In this document: piece by piece, positions 28,101 to 36,118 of the stretch
Layout of the letters: the number at the start of each line of letters is the position of its first letter
Position numbering within the stretch: the stretch's first letter is position 1
Source: an uncultured Collinsella sp.
GTDB lineage: Bacteria; Actinomycetota; Coriobacteriia; Coriobacteriales; Coriobacteriaceae
Assembly (NCBI GenBank): GCA_900542325.1
Contig: UQMY01000007.1
Location: 1 to 64,000 of the forward strand
Direction: 5' to 3'
Length of the DNA: 64,000 nt
Notes under the pieces: generated by a model
Told to the model about the DNA's origin: nothing
The model's input: only the letters and a program-made list of their open reading frames with translations
Databases searched by the model: none
Position numbers and translations under genes: made by a program

Positions 28101-29043
28101 GAATACGCAGCATCTCGTCGGGCTGAAATTTCATATGTCCCGCCGCCAGCATCGACAGCATATCGGCCTTCGCATGGTCGATCTCGTCAAAGATAAACAG
28201 GCATTCGTCGGCAACCGCTGCGTTAAAGAACACAACGCCCGCTTCTGTCACCGTATCGATTCTATTGACGAGCTTTTGCGGCGTGCATGCAATTACATGC
28301 GGCGCGCGCTTATCGTTAAGCAATGCCGAGGGCCAAATCCGGGGAATCTCCTCAATGCCACGCGTGATGCTCTGGCGTCCACGGCTCACCGCTCGACGCA
28401 AGCTCGCGTCTGCCAACGCCAGCTTATCCCACAGCCCTGGAGTCAGGCGGTCGACAACGCTTCCCAGACGCTCCTTCTTGTCCAAAAGGCCCAAAAGGTC
28501 ATCGGCGACCTCCATCACACCGCGCCACGCGTGCGCAATATCGCGAAGAACGGCCTCGTCCTTTGCTCCAAAGGGGCATGGAATATCGCGCGGCCTTACG
28601 CTGCCCTTGTCAAACGTGGCGTCAATCCAGTTTTTGATGTTCTCGCCCGCTCGCGGAAGATCGAACACCATGCGCTCCGCATCATCGTCACTCATGCCCT
28701 GCTCAACCAACAATTCGCGCACGTTTGCAACATAGTTGTCGCGGTTGTCCTTACCCGGAACCACAAACACCAGAGTACGGCGACCGGGACATTTATTAAA
28801 ACAGCCCGACTCATCCCAGCCGCCGGCAATCAGGTCTGCCGTGACCTGCTCGGCCGTGTAGTTTTTACCCGAGCCCGTTGTGGCGCCCAAAAAGTACAGG
28901 CCGTTGTTGTCCTGATCCTTGGGGACAAACAGCGCACGCTCAAAAAACTCGCGCATCGCCTTTTGGCGCGCAAGATAGGGAGAAAGCTCCTTGTCGCCCG
29001 CAGACGACGGATTCGATTGACAGTTCAGCTCCCACGTAGCCAT
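25111..29043 (-). CDS. Superfamily 2-like helicase fused to nuclease-like domain
   Basis: A 1310-residue protein. Helicase motifs are Walker A GATTGSGK (53-60), DEIDHAK (about 284), CMSATWN (about 584) and the motif VI-like AQAVGRLMRT (about 939). The spacing between motifs is unusually wide, with long inserted helical regions. The last 120 residues contain DFEVLD followed by VWIDFKHY, the acidic-x-K pattern of restriction-endonuclease-like folds, so DNA cleavage is likely. ATG at 29043 has GGAGGT at good distance. It is followed by the coupled 631-aa gene and preceded by the ClpX-like gene, all in one minus-strand block. Confidence 0.85.
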   Translation of the reverse strand: MATWELNCQSNPSSAGDKELSPYLARQKAMREFFERALFVPKDQDNNGLYFLGATTGSGKNYTAEQVTADLIAGGWDESGCFNKCPGRRTLVFVVPGKDNRDNYVANVRELLVEQGMSDDDAERMVFDLPRAGENIKNWIDATFDKGSVRPRDIPCPFGAKDEAVLRDIAHAWRGVMEVADDLLGLLDKKERLGSVVDRLTPGLWDKLALADASLRRAVSRGRQSITRGIEEIPRIWPSALLNDKRAPHVIACTPQKLVNRIDTVTEAGVVFFNAAVADECLFIFDEIDHAKADMLSMLAAGHMKFQPDEMLRILDRHFNGGVVDPLLLGNRDQWMAVYTHASTSGEHEGSNAATGKVSRASVETAAEEIAKGAKRIQKMIAACIQDMELQQPFALSDKAKDEQLAGRHLFGSDDISVGDGLSNPLRYELDTRRNRNMITSCGTDEQQTVNKAVRRARGLVRMVVGHLARCATLMDKLYYGSISYKDDLSRKNIIDALGIRNDQTNEKYFWNSLMLALFFKDRKNDEIDAVDDSMYARGVDYLVMETTIDHMFTTYLTNHGIERMPEAYLASIAAKAPCVCMSATWNAPTIKNFDLDYLDEVHGVVRKDAWIGELNQEIVRQTRLFNKQAATMYAVDVVWVDESKKLAGMAAVAGGAYGGGIVSPDEVYEHVMGFFDQIGVSEGLAACLRRKIADRVTTSDAESIEFELKRLSKTLVAVSAWARGVARSEQQAGAIFTTRHMGNHGDFNSLALDLAREIVAELVIRNVKHPEASYEKSLEEAKDMVPCFNAAGWEEGWRGAQERLKDGEPTLMFINLAAGGFSKNLKYEVPESLRNTVRQVDCGFGNDGRHPKMDLDFLYVESPTSRLAWGVDMSSKKFDQQALLGVVEQEELVTRGEIPFIQKRHRVRTVLAGAGGKLPVRDTLSYQVEGARIVAQAVGRLMRTSVKMLHVQVMLDREIAADCDFSFLHDLPMGYELEQVVGACAAVNNHMADKKQHAASKQQNLAAFRNNLAKEKHEKLAWKVASLDAREEDLAAFDDERNFYLHHFCLPWEELASYPARKSTALHMPFAASGYAYAQGGACKVPHFEFPSYDGEPVEQIAARLEECCRYDKGLKGATVRQISQAAARVPELLSIREVRERWSRDGVPATLQPAATAHMTPYMFQAVYLGELGESAGRAIFEAYYDGRYSLTRGDAAHAETGGDFEVLDAAGNKTGVWIDFKHYRIGAYEAYRRSGGETTDAERFKAKAQKVGAKRLLIVNVLADEAALELRQKPIDDEGMVFSFPYMATDGAINLEMMEAIGRAIEA

Positions 29044-29172
29044 GGTCAAACCTCCGATTTAGTTGTTGCATGTGTTGAATACCATCCCGTGCGGACAAAA
29101 ACTCACGCAGGGCGGCTGAGCGATGGCATCTATGCCGCTTGAGAAAAGAAAGGAAAGAGAAGCAGTCGGCGA

Positions 29173-30942
29173 CTACTCGCACGAAGCGAGCAGCTTCTCA
29201 AGATCGCATTCCAACGCCTCGCGCTCCTCAGCGTCGATCACCGCGAGGGCGACACGCATCAGGGACACATCGGCGGCAAGCTCCTTTACCTGGTCGGGAC
29301 GCTTGCTAAAGTGGTCGTAAATCCGCAGGGCCTCCCCGGCCGCCAGGTACTGCCACTTTTCCAACGAAGGCTTTTCGGACCTGCTCATGGCATCGACCCA
29401 CTCGCCAAGACCCTGAAAACCGTTGCCCGTAGTCGTGCCGTTCATAACCACATCGAGCGGGCTCAGCAAGCAATCGGGCGATTTTTTGTACACCAATTTG
29501 GTGAGCGTAAGCACCTGAGCAAGGTTGCGATACTGTTCCTTGTCGGCATAGAGCACGTCGTTGTAGCAGGCGCACGCCTTAAGCAGCTCGTGGGCGGCAA
29601 TGCGCTCCGGCCCATCAAACGGAACGCCGCGCAACAACACCCCAGCAAGATCGAATGCCTTGCCGCCCTGCACGATCTTGTCGAGCGCCGAACCGTCCAC
29701 CAAATCCGCCAGCCAAGCAAACTCAGGCTGATACGGCTTATGCTCGTCCTCGTCCTCATGCTCCATCCAGTCGCTTACCAACGCCAGGGCTTCAATCTCT
29801 CTCCCGTTCAGAAAGGGCGAATTCTCCCCCATCTCTTCCTGCAAAAAGCCCCGCGGCTCATGAGAGCGCTCGTACGCAACCGCAAGTTCCCCGTCGCTCA
29901 CGACCAAGGTCGCACGGGAAATATAGGTATCTTCCCGCATGTCCCTCCAGGCGTACATCATAAGGGGACGCAGTTGACGGAGCATGCCGCGCGCGCCGGC
30001 ACCTTCCTTAACCGCGCGCTTCGCCGCAAGGCGAGCAGCATCTGCCATCAGCTCCATCTTGGCGCCATTTCCCATCATGTTGTTGTACTTGGGCAGGTAC
30101 TGTTCATACGCAATCTGGACCAGATCGTCCACGCTCAAGGCGTTAAAGTTAATCACCGAGCCAATGCGCCCGCACAGCTCGGACATAATACCCCAAGTCT
30201 CAACATCCTCGATGGTCGCACTGTCTCGCAGCTCGTTTGCCGATTTTGCGGCGGTGCACACGGCGGCATACGAGGATCCGAAGCCGACCGTGGTGCCAGA
30301 CTTGTCACTCAGGCGCTTGCGCACCAGAGCATCCAAGCCCATAAAGGCGCCGCCCAAAATGCAAACAACCTGATCGAGGTTGAGCGTCTTAATGGCCGCA
30401 CTCTTGGAGGTATCGCATTCAAACGGCATCTCCCCGCCTTCCAAGAGCTTAAGGAACGACTGCGATGGACTAAAGCTTGATGCAACTTCGCCCCCATCGG
30501 GCTCGGCACGAACTGCCTTGTCAAACTCGTCAAAGAGCACCAAACAGATATCGCCGGGATTGGCAGCCTGATAGTCCGCGACCTGCGACAGGCAGTTGCT
30601 CATGCTGGCACCGCGCCAGCCCTCGCCCGTCATGGTGGAGACATCGAACACAAACAGCTTGAGCCCCGCGGCATCCGCCACGGCCTTGATGGTGTGGGTC
30701 TTTCCCGTGCCAGTGGAGCCCATCACCAAAATGGCAGCGGGCGAAAGAACGTCGCGCGGGTCGGCGCCGCGTGCCAACATCACGCAGCGGTTGACCTCAA
30801 AGCTCAGCGCCGTCACAAAGGCCTCCAAGCTTCCTTCGTGGCCAATAACACTCTGACGCGTCTGCTCCACCAGACGCGTAGGCGCAATTCGATTGAGCAA
30901 GTCCTGGTAGCGATCGATGTTTCGATACTGCTTCTGAGTCAT
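29173..30942 (-). CDS. ClpX-like AAA+ unfoldase with IGF-type loop
   Basis: A 589-residue AAA+ ATPase resembling ClpX. Walker A is GSTGTGKT (75-82), Walker B LFDEFDK (136-142), then FLKLLEGG and ILGGAFMGLD as in ClpX. VGFG at 219-222 sits where ClpX has the IGFG loop that docks on ClpP, directly after an arginine-rich helix. The sensor-2 region is GAGARGM (315-320). The ClpX zinc-binding N-domain is absent, and about 260 extra C-terminal residues are unrecognised. A ClpP-like gene occurs at 51.4-52.0 kb in the same island. The start at 30942 has AAGGAAGG; one six codons upstream is weaker. Confidence 0.88.
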   Translation of the reverse strand: MTQKQYRNIDRYQDLLNRIAPTRLVEQTRQSVIGHEGSLEAFVTALSFEVNRCVMLARGADPRDVLSPAAILVMGSTGTGKTHTIKAVADAAGLKLFVFDVSTMTGEGWRGASMSNCLSQVADYQAANPGDICLVLFDEFDKAVRAEPDGGEVASSFSPSQSFLKLLEGGEMPFECDTSKSAAIKTLNLDQVVCILGGAFMGLDALVRKRLSDKSGTTVGFGSSYAAVCTAAKSANELRDSATIEDVETWGIMSELCGRIGSVINFNALSVDDLVQIAYEQYLPKYNNMMGNGAKMELMADAARLAAKRAVKEGAGARGMLRQLRPLMMYAWRDMREDTYISRATLVVSDGELAVAYERSHEPRGFLQEEMGENSPFLNGREIEALALVSDWMEHEDEDEHKPYQPEFAWLADLVDGSALDKIVQGGKAFDLAGVLLRGVPFDGPERIAAHELLKACACYNDVLYADKEQYRNLAQVLTLTKLVYKKSPDCLLSPLDVVMNGTTTGNGFQGLGEWVDAMSRSEKPSLEKWQYLAAGEALRIYDHFSKRPDQVKELAADVSLMRVALAVIDAEEREALECDLEKLLASCE

Positions 30943-31002
30943 GGGCGCCTTCCTTTCCATATTGGTTTTCTTTCCTTCGATGTGGGCCGAGCCCTTAAAC
31001 CA

Positions 31003-31209
31003 CTACAGTGCCAGCGATGTCGCCGACTCCAGATAGATCACGTTGCCCGGCTGGGTAAAGACCGGAATGTGGTAGAGCAGCTGCAAAATGCCCTGCTTGA
31101 GCAGCGGAAACAGTGTGGGATGCAACACTTCGTACATCAGGGCACCAGCCATAAGAGCGGTAAGTATGGCAAGCAGCAGAAGCTTTTGAGCGTTAGAGAA
31201 TACCGACAT
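31003..31209 (-). CDS. Small membrane protein, 68 aa
   Basis: A 68-residue protein with an N-terminal hydrophobic helix (about residues 8-26) and a second amphipathic stretch. It is probably a single-pass membrane protein and belongs to no family I know. AAAGGA precedes the start. It sits between the polytopic membrane gene and the ClpX-like gene in the island's left block, with about 45-60 bp gaps, so co-transcription is likely. Confidence 0.65.
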   Translation of the reverse strand: MSVFSNAQKLLLLAILTALMAGALMYEVLHPTLFPLLKQGILQLLYHIPVFTQPGNVIYLESATSLAL

Positions 31210-31253
31210 GGTCGTTCCTTTCTTCATGCGAGATATTTGGATTGCGTTGTGGG

Positions 31254-31991
31254 TTAGCGACTCATAGCGATGGCAATGCCAATAACCGTGATAACCACGG
31301 GGATCGCAAGCGATGCAAACAGAATCCCGGCAAAAAGGCCCACCACCAGCGCGCACACGATGATGACCAGCGTGGTGGGTACAAGCGCAAGCAGAGGAGT
31401 AACCACGCAGGCGGATGCAAAGCGAAGCCCGTGGAACTTGTGCTCATCGGGAAATAGAGCGTTAAGGACCCCTTCGACAATTCGCCACTCGACAATCGTT
31501 CCGATGGTTAAGACAACCGCCCAAAGCAGGTAATCATTTGCACGGGAATCCGAAGCCATCTTTCCGGTGACGCCAGCCCAACAATCAAATGCCGCGGTAT
31601 AGCCCAGCAAACAGACGATCGCGCAGACGACGGATGCAAATGCGCCCGCGCTCTCGATTGCACCGAGCAGCTCGCACATGTCGGATTCGCGCCCTCCCGT
31701 TAACAGCACGATCCATTTGTGGGCAAGCGCCGCAACAAACGCCGCGCCCAGCACAACCCAGTACACCCTAAACGCCACCAGGCGCCATGAATGGAGCGGG
31801 ATCACCGTGTTGCTCTCACTAATCTCGAACATAAACCCGCCGAGCCACGTCGTCAGCAAGCACATCATGTCGATGGCGACCACGTAGAGTACAACCGCAA
31901 AGACGGTTTGCAGAATCATGCCGAAAATATTCATCGCCGTTGGCTTCTTGGGGGCGTCCGGCTCGATTCTGTACATGTCGTATCCGTTCAT
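31254..31991 (-). CDS. Polytopic membrane protein, 245 aa
   Basis: A 245-residue protein with five or six predicted membrane helices (first about residues 22-45, last about 215-243) and an N terminus with charged and Pro residues in the cytoplasm. The family is not recognised. It heads the minus-strand block that includes the small membrane protein, ClpX-like, helicase-nuclease and 631-aa genes. AAAGGA supports the start. The promoter region is shared with the divergent 32261 gene and contains palindromic candidate operators. Confidence 0.8.
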   Translation of the reverse strand: MNGYDMYRIEPDAPKKPTAMNIFGMILQTVFAVVLYVVAIDMMCLLTTWLGGFMFEISESNTVIPLHSWRLVAFRVYWVVLGAAFVAALAHKWIVLLTGGRESDMCELLGAIESAGAFASVVCAIVCLLGYTAAFDCWAGVTGKMASDSRANDYLLWAVVLTIGTIVEWRIVEGVLNALFPDEHKFHGLRFASACVVTPLLALVPTTLVIIVCALVVGLFAGILFASLAIPVVITVIGIAIAMSR

Positions 31992-32011
31992 TAGCTGTCC
32001 TTTCGTTGCTG

Positions 32012-32053
32012 AAACAACTAGTTGGTTTATCCACTGTAGCTTGATACAACTAG
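32012..32053. promoter_or_regulatory. Candidate operators in the divergent promoter region
   Basis: A 10-bp palindrome CAACTAGTTG (32015-32024) and a second CAACTAG copy (32047-32053) lie 23-61 bases upstream of the 31991 start codon, between divergent genes. They could be the binding site of a regulator of the block. The rest of 32054-32260 holds a small TGCGTA/TACGCA hairpin (about 32103-32121) followed by a T-run. Confidence 0.4.
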
Positions 32054-32260
32054 GAGATATGCAAATCTCTTAGTGTTAGTATCTAGCGAAATATTACCCA
32101 ATGCGTACGGCCTCATACGCACCATTCGATTTTTTTCTTTTTCATTTGAGTGCCCCGTCTGAAAAACGCCGCAACTGCTCTTCTTGTAGACTGAAGGCAA
32201 TTGAGCCGCGACGGGCCAGTCAGCGAACCGCGCAATATAGGGAATATGCAGGAGGTGCGC

Positions 32261-33904
32261 ATGCTCAAAACTAAAGCAGAATTTGCAACTCTTCGCTTAA
32301 ACGAAGATCTCAAGCCATATATGAGCCGATATCTATCGGATCTTGTGTCTCATATGGTCGAGAAATATCAGCCTTCGTCGAGAACGAAAAGGCTCATTGA
32401 ACTGTGCTGTCGCGATTTTGAGTTTTCGAGCGAGCACGTCGATGGCCCCTCGTGGTCTGTTTTGGGGATTGACCTCAAGCGACCTTCGGCCGCCTCGTTT
32501 GAGTTTGAGGACCGCGTTTACAACGAAGCAACCGACGAATGGGATTATGTGCCCGCTTGCGTTTGCAAAAACCGAGTCAAAGTCCCGACGTCGACGTTTA
32601 CTGCCATCGAGGAGAATATCTTTTTATACGACTACGAGCAGGACGCAGCCTCTCACACGTACGAATCAGCACTCATTTACTGCAGGCCCCCCGAGCTACG
32701 ACCGCTATCCCAATTCCCGGCATCTATCGATGCGGCAAATGCGCGAGTCCTGGATTTCCTCAGAACGCGCTCGAAGCAGCTGCAACGCAGCGCAGGCATC
32801 CCCGATCTGCTTTCGGTCACTGAGTGGTACTACATCTTTCTTGCGGCATCCATTGCCTGCTCTCAGTCCCATGCCACGGCCGTCATTCAGATTTCGGACC
32901 GTCTGTTCAATCTGGCGCGAGCCGTAGATGGACGTCGCCTTCTTTGTGACCTCGGCCTGCTAAAGAGCATTGTGCTTCTTCCCAAAACCATTGCCAAAAA
33001 GGCCGAGGGTCGCGCGCTGCTCTTTATTGGCGACGGCGAGCCCAATGATCCGTATTTCCTTTTTGACGGCAGGAGCTTTGACGACAAGCAAATGACCGAT
33101 GAGATTCTGCACCAGCTCCTCGATTCCGTCGACCGAGCCTACGGCGATCAAAAGAATCCAGTCTATTGGCATCGGCTCGAGGATCAGGGCAACGGCATAT
33201 ATCCCCTATTACCCAATACAAAGAGCGGATCGTTCGACGAGAGAATGTTCATCCCCCTTGGGTCGCTAGCGCCAATCTACCGCGGCACCGCCCGCAGCGT
33301 TGTAACCAAACTGCCCGAATCAGATCCGACAGACAGTTACCAACAGCACGACTGCTACTACCTGTCGCTAAAGCATCTTCATGATGGCGCAATCATTGCC
33401 GCAGAAGATGTACTTGAGCGTGTCCCCGATACAGATATCTACGATGTAAGCCGTGTAGACTACGAAGATTTTCGGAAGGCCAAACCGATCGACGCCCGCG
33501 AGGCGAGCCTTCTCATATCACGCGTCGGGCCTCCATTCAAGCTTGCCCTCATCACGCCAGGCCACTTTTCTGTCGGTTCTGAGCGCCCCGTGGAGCGCGG
33601 TCTTTTGTTTGAGAGCATTGTCCCCTGCGACGCCATGTTCTGCGCTACCTTTGAGGACGAGCTGCTTGCCCAGTTTGTCCTGGCATACCTGTCGTCCGAT
33701 GAGGGGCAGAAGAAACTGGCGGACACCTCGCACGGAGACGCGCTTGTGCAACTTGCCCCAATGGACCTGCGAAGCATGACCGTGCCTGTTCCCGGGCGAG
33801 CGGAGCAGGAGCGCTACGCGCTAGAGTACGAAGCAAAGCAGCGCGCCTACGAGGACGCCCTTAAGCAGGCGGAACATTACGCTGCGAGCAAGGGAACGAT
33901 GTAG
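32261..33904 (+). CDS. Degenerate methyltransferase/target-recognition fusion protein
   Basis: A 547-residue protein with a two-part plan. The N-terminal half resembles the HsdM fold of type I DNA methyltransferases: a SIVLLPKTIAKKAEGRALLFIG segment matches the strand/helix after the catalytic loop. No NPPF/DPPY catalytic motif is visible. The C-terminal half ends in a helix-rich segment (QERYALEYEAKQ...) resembling the conserved helices of HsdS specificity subunits. Thus it may bind DNA without methylating it. AGGAGGT precedes the ATG at 32261. It is divergent to the membrane/ClpX block and is distantly similar in plan to the protein at 54819-56252. Confidence 0.75.
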   Translation: MLKTKAEFATLRLNEDLKPYMSRYLSDLVSHMVEKYQPSSRTKRLIELCCRDFEFSSEHVDGPSWSVLGIDLKRPSAASFEFEDRVYNEATDEWDYVPACVCKNRVKVPTSTFTAIEENIFLYDYEQDAASHTYESALIYCRPPELRPLSQFPASIDAANARVLDFLRTRSKQLQRSAGIPDLLSVTEWYYIFLAASIACSQSHATAVIQISDRLFNLARAVDGRRLLCDLGLLKSIVLLPKTIAKKAEGRALLFIGDGEPNDPYFLFDGRSFDDKQMTDEILHQLLDSVDRAYGDQKNPVYWHRLEDQGNGIYPLLPNTKSGSFDERMFIPLGSLAPIYRGTARSVVTKLPESDPTDSYQQHDCYYLSLKHLHDGAIIAAEDVLERVPDTDIYDVSRVDYEDFRKAKPIDAREASLLISRVGPPFKLALITPGHFSVGSERPVERGLLFESIVPCDAMFCATFEDELLAQFVLAYLSSDEGQKKLADTSHGDALVQLAPMDLRSMTVPVPGRAEQERYALEYEAKQRAYEDALKQAEHYAASKGTM

Positions 33905-33975
33905 CGACCGAGATTGGCAGACTGTCCGGACTTTTCCGACGGCCTGTCAATCAGGCGCGCCATTCAGCGCGGCGG

Positions 33976-34593
33976 CTAGAAATTGTCATCGGACTTTGCG
34001 CTGGCTTTGGCTGCCTCTTCGCCCGCGATCAGGTCCCTAACCGTTATATGCGCACTGTACGTAGCATCTTCAATCTTTTCCATAACATCAGGGTCGCAAG
34101 TTCCCCAAATATCTTTGAGAACTCGAGCCAATCCCCAAGCAGCGCTGAGCAGGACGTCAACGTCCTTTAGATCTAAGTGGCTGACCGTAAAGGGACAGTA
34201 CTCGCACTCCAACAGATAGGTGTCAACAGCCTCAATTGTCTCAGCCACATACTGCTCAAGATCGGGATGGGGATGGAAGGCGCACAGCGCCTTGTGCGGA
34301 TCGGTCGGCTCAATCCAATACAGCGTTGTCGCTTCCTCGCATTTCTCGAGCGGATAACGCTCAGCTGCCTTCTCCCAGCTTTCATACCAGGGATCGGCAT
34401 CGCCGTCCGTCATCGACCTGCAAAGATTAATCGCCGCAGAAACAGTCGCACACGAATATCTATAGCTGGCGTCTTTCTTAAACTCATCATTGAGCTCGAC
34501 GTCACCAGACAGCTCCGCCTCCATGATAAGGAACGGACCATCCTCATCCGTAATGCTTATGGGATAGTTGTTGCACTCATAGCCCGGATACAT
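33976..34593 (-). CDS. Hypothetical acidic protein, 205 aa
   Basis: A 205-residue acidic protein with no signal or membrane segment and no recognised motif. It contains Trp/Tyr-rich segments (DPWYESWEKAAERYP, ALCAFHPHPDLEQY). ATG at 34593 has a GGAG site, and upstream in-frame codons lack one. It is the last gene of a three-gene minus-strand group (35988, 35580, 34593) in the island. A role in the neighbouring membrane module is only inferred from position. Confidence 0.7.
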   Translation of the reverse strand: MYPGYECNNYPISITDEDGPFLIMEAELSGDVELNDEFKKDASYRYSCATVSAAINLCRSMTDGDADPWYESWEKAAERYPLEKCEEATTLYWIEPTDPHKALCAFHPHPDLEQYVAETIEAVDTYLLECEYCPFTVSHLDLKDVDVLLSAAWGLARVLKDIWGTCDPDVMEKIEDATYSAHITVRDLIAGEEAAKASAKSDDNF

Positions 34594-34678
34594 TTTGTCT
34601 CCAATCAATCGTTCGGACACATTAACAAGCAATATCGAAACCGCGCTCACGCGGAGGACCGTCGTCCTCGCACCAACC

Positions 34679-34745
34679 TGCAAGTTTTTCTCATCGCATG
34701 AAAAGAACTTGCGATTCTTGCAAGTTTTTCTCACGCGGTGACAAG
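34679..34745. repeat. 15-bp direct repeats in gap upstream of 34593 gene
   Basis: TGCAAGTTTTTCTCA occurs at 34679-34693 and again at 34719-34733. Between and after them are inverted AACTTGC/GCAAGTT segments. They could form alternative hairpins controlling read-through from the membrane gene to the 205-aa gene. Confidence 0.55.
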
Positions 34746-34764
34746 AACTCGCATGATCGCCCCG

Positions 34765-35580
34765 CTACCTGCGCCACGAGGCGGCAAGGATAACGGGAAG
34801 CCCGGCGATGCACACCACTAAGGCCACGGCTGCGAACGCAAGCACGATAGCCACGCTCACGACGACATAGGCCACGGCAATGAAGGCCAACGCCAGCAGG
34901 CAGGCAAGCAGCTCGGCCACGTAGCACAACACCAGGTTCGAGCTCGCGCGCTTCAGCAGGACGTCGGCGAGGCGGACAAGCTCGACGGCAAAGCCGCTGC
35001 CGCAATTGCGTCCGGGGCCCTTGGCGATAAACCACTTGAACAGGCACATCAGGGCACAGCCCAGCATGATCATGATGGAAACGGCCCATACATCGTGCCC
35101 CGACTCAACAAGGCTCTGGTCACCCATCGCACTGCCGTTGATGAGCCAACTCGTTCCATAGCCCATGAACAGCATCGCCAGCAGCAGGCAGGCGCTCACC
35201 GCGGCGAGCAGGCGCGACACACGGCTGCAGAATACCGGTGCCTCGCAGCTGAGCCCAAGTCCCTCGCGAACGCGCCAGACGGCATGGTAGGCCGCGATGA
35301 GCACGGCCACGAGCAGCGACGCCCAATCGGACCCGGGTGCCGCTGACGCGTACTCCGCGATCGCAGAAACTGAGCAGTTGGTGTGGAACGACTCGTTCAG
35401 AAACAGCGCGACCTCGCCCTTCCAAACACAAAACGGAGCGGCGACGGAGGCGATGCCGACGGCGGCAACCGCAGCAACGGCAATGAGCAGCGCGCCCTGC
35501 ACGAGCTTGGCGACCTCGCCTTTGGCGGTGTGGGGTGAAGCTTCAACGGTGCTGGCCGAAATTTGGATAGAAGTGTTCAT
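34765..35580 (-). CDS. Polytopic membrane protein, 271 aa
   Basis: A 271-residue protein with about six membrane helices (first near residue 30-52, last near 235-262), Ala/Val-rich. The N terminus is Thr/Ser-rich and probably cytosolic. The family is not recognised. It could form the membrane anchor missing from the VirD4-like ATPase of the same island, but that is inference. AAGGAAG supports the ATG start. It is preceded by a 101-aa gene with 102 bp between. Confidence 0.8.
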   Translation of the reverse strand: MNTSIQISASTVEASPHTAKGEVAKLVQGALLIAVAAVAAVGIASVAAPFCVWKGEVALFLNESFHTNCSVSAIAEYASAAPGSDWASLLVAVLIAAYHAVWRVREGLGLSCEAPVFCSRVSRLLAAVSACLLLAMLFMGYGTSWLINGSAMGDQSLVESGHDVWAVSIMIMLGCALMCLFKWFIAKGPGRNCGSGFAVELVRLADVLLKRASSNLVLCYVAELLACLLALAFIAVAYVVVSVAIVLAFAAVALVVCIAGLPVILAASWRR

Positions 35581-35682
35581 GATCTTCCTTTCAAAGAAGG
35601 CTACGTTCGCAAGCTAATGTAAGAAAACACTGTCTTCGAGGGATTGAACAAGACTGTTGCCCTCAGAGACAAACAAACGTTG

Positions 35683-35988
35683 CTATCGGCATATTGGCCG
35701 CTCGGGTACTTCATCATTACGCATCTGTAATTCATCAAATCGCAGGATCTCATTACGCTCAAGCAGAACAGATTGAATAAGCTCATGGACAGCGGCATTG
35801 CGGTAGCACAACGACTCCCACGTGGCCAACAAGCCGTCAACAACTCCCTTGTAAGCAACAGAGGAGTCCTCGAGCTCATAGGCAAGATCAATTGCCTCGT
35901 CAACTATCTGCCTCATCTGCAAAAGCGTGCACGTGAGATCCGCCTCACTCGACTCGTCGCAAATATAAATACAATCGGACTCAAGCAT
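35683..35988 (-). CDS. Small hypothetical protein, 101 aa
   Basis: A 101-residue acidic, largely helical protein with no known motif. GGGAG lies before the ATG at 35988. It opens the minus-strand group that continues with the 271-aa membrane protein. It is AT-richer than the core genome. It lies just after the palindromic terminator of the giant helicase gene. Confidence 0.55.
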   Translation of the reverse strand: MLESDCIYICDESSEADLTCTLLQMRQIVDEAIDLAYELEDSSVAYKGVVDGLLATWESLCYRNAAVHELIQSVLLERNEILRFDELQMRNDEVPERPICR

Positions 35989-36046
35989 CTTTGAATCTCC
36001 CTTCGAACAACTGACACCTGCAGAATAGTGAAAAGAGATAAAAAGC

Positions 36047-36086
36047 AACCCGCAATCTACCGCTATATAGCGGTAGATTGCGGGTT
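36047..36086 (-). terminator. 40-bp perfect palindrome, terminator of helicase gene
   Basis: 36047-36066 and 36067-36086 are exact reverse complements with no unpaired centre, giving up to a 20-bp stem. The minus strand continues GCTTTTTATC. It lies 33 bp beyond the helicase stop codon. Confidence 0.85.
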
Positions 36087-36118
36087 AAACCATAAAGCGC
36101 ACTTAGCCTTGGGCCAAA

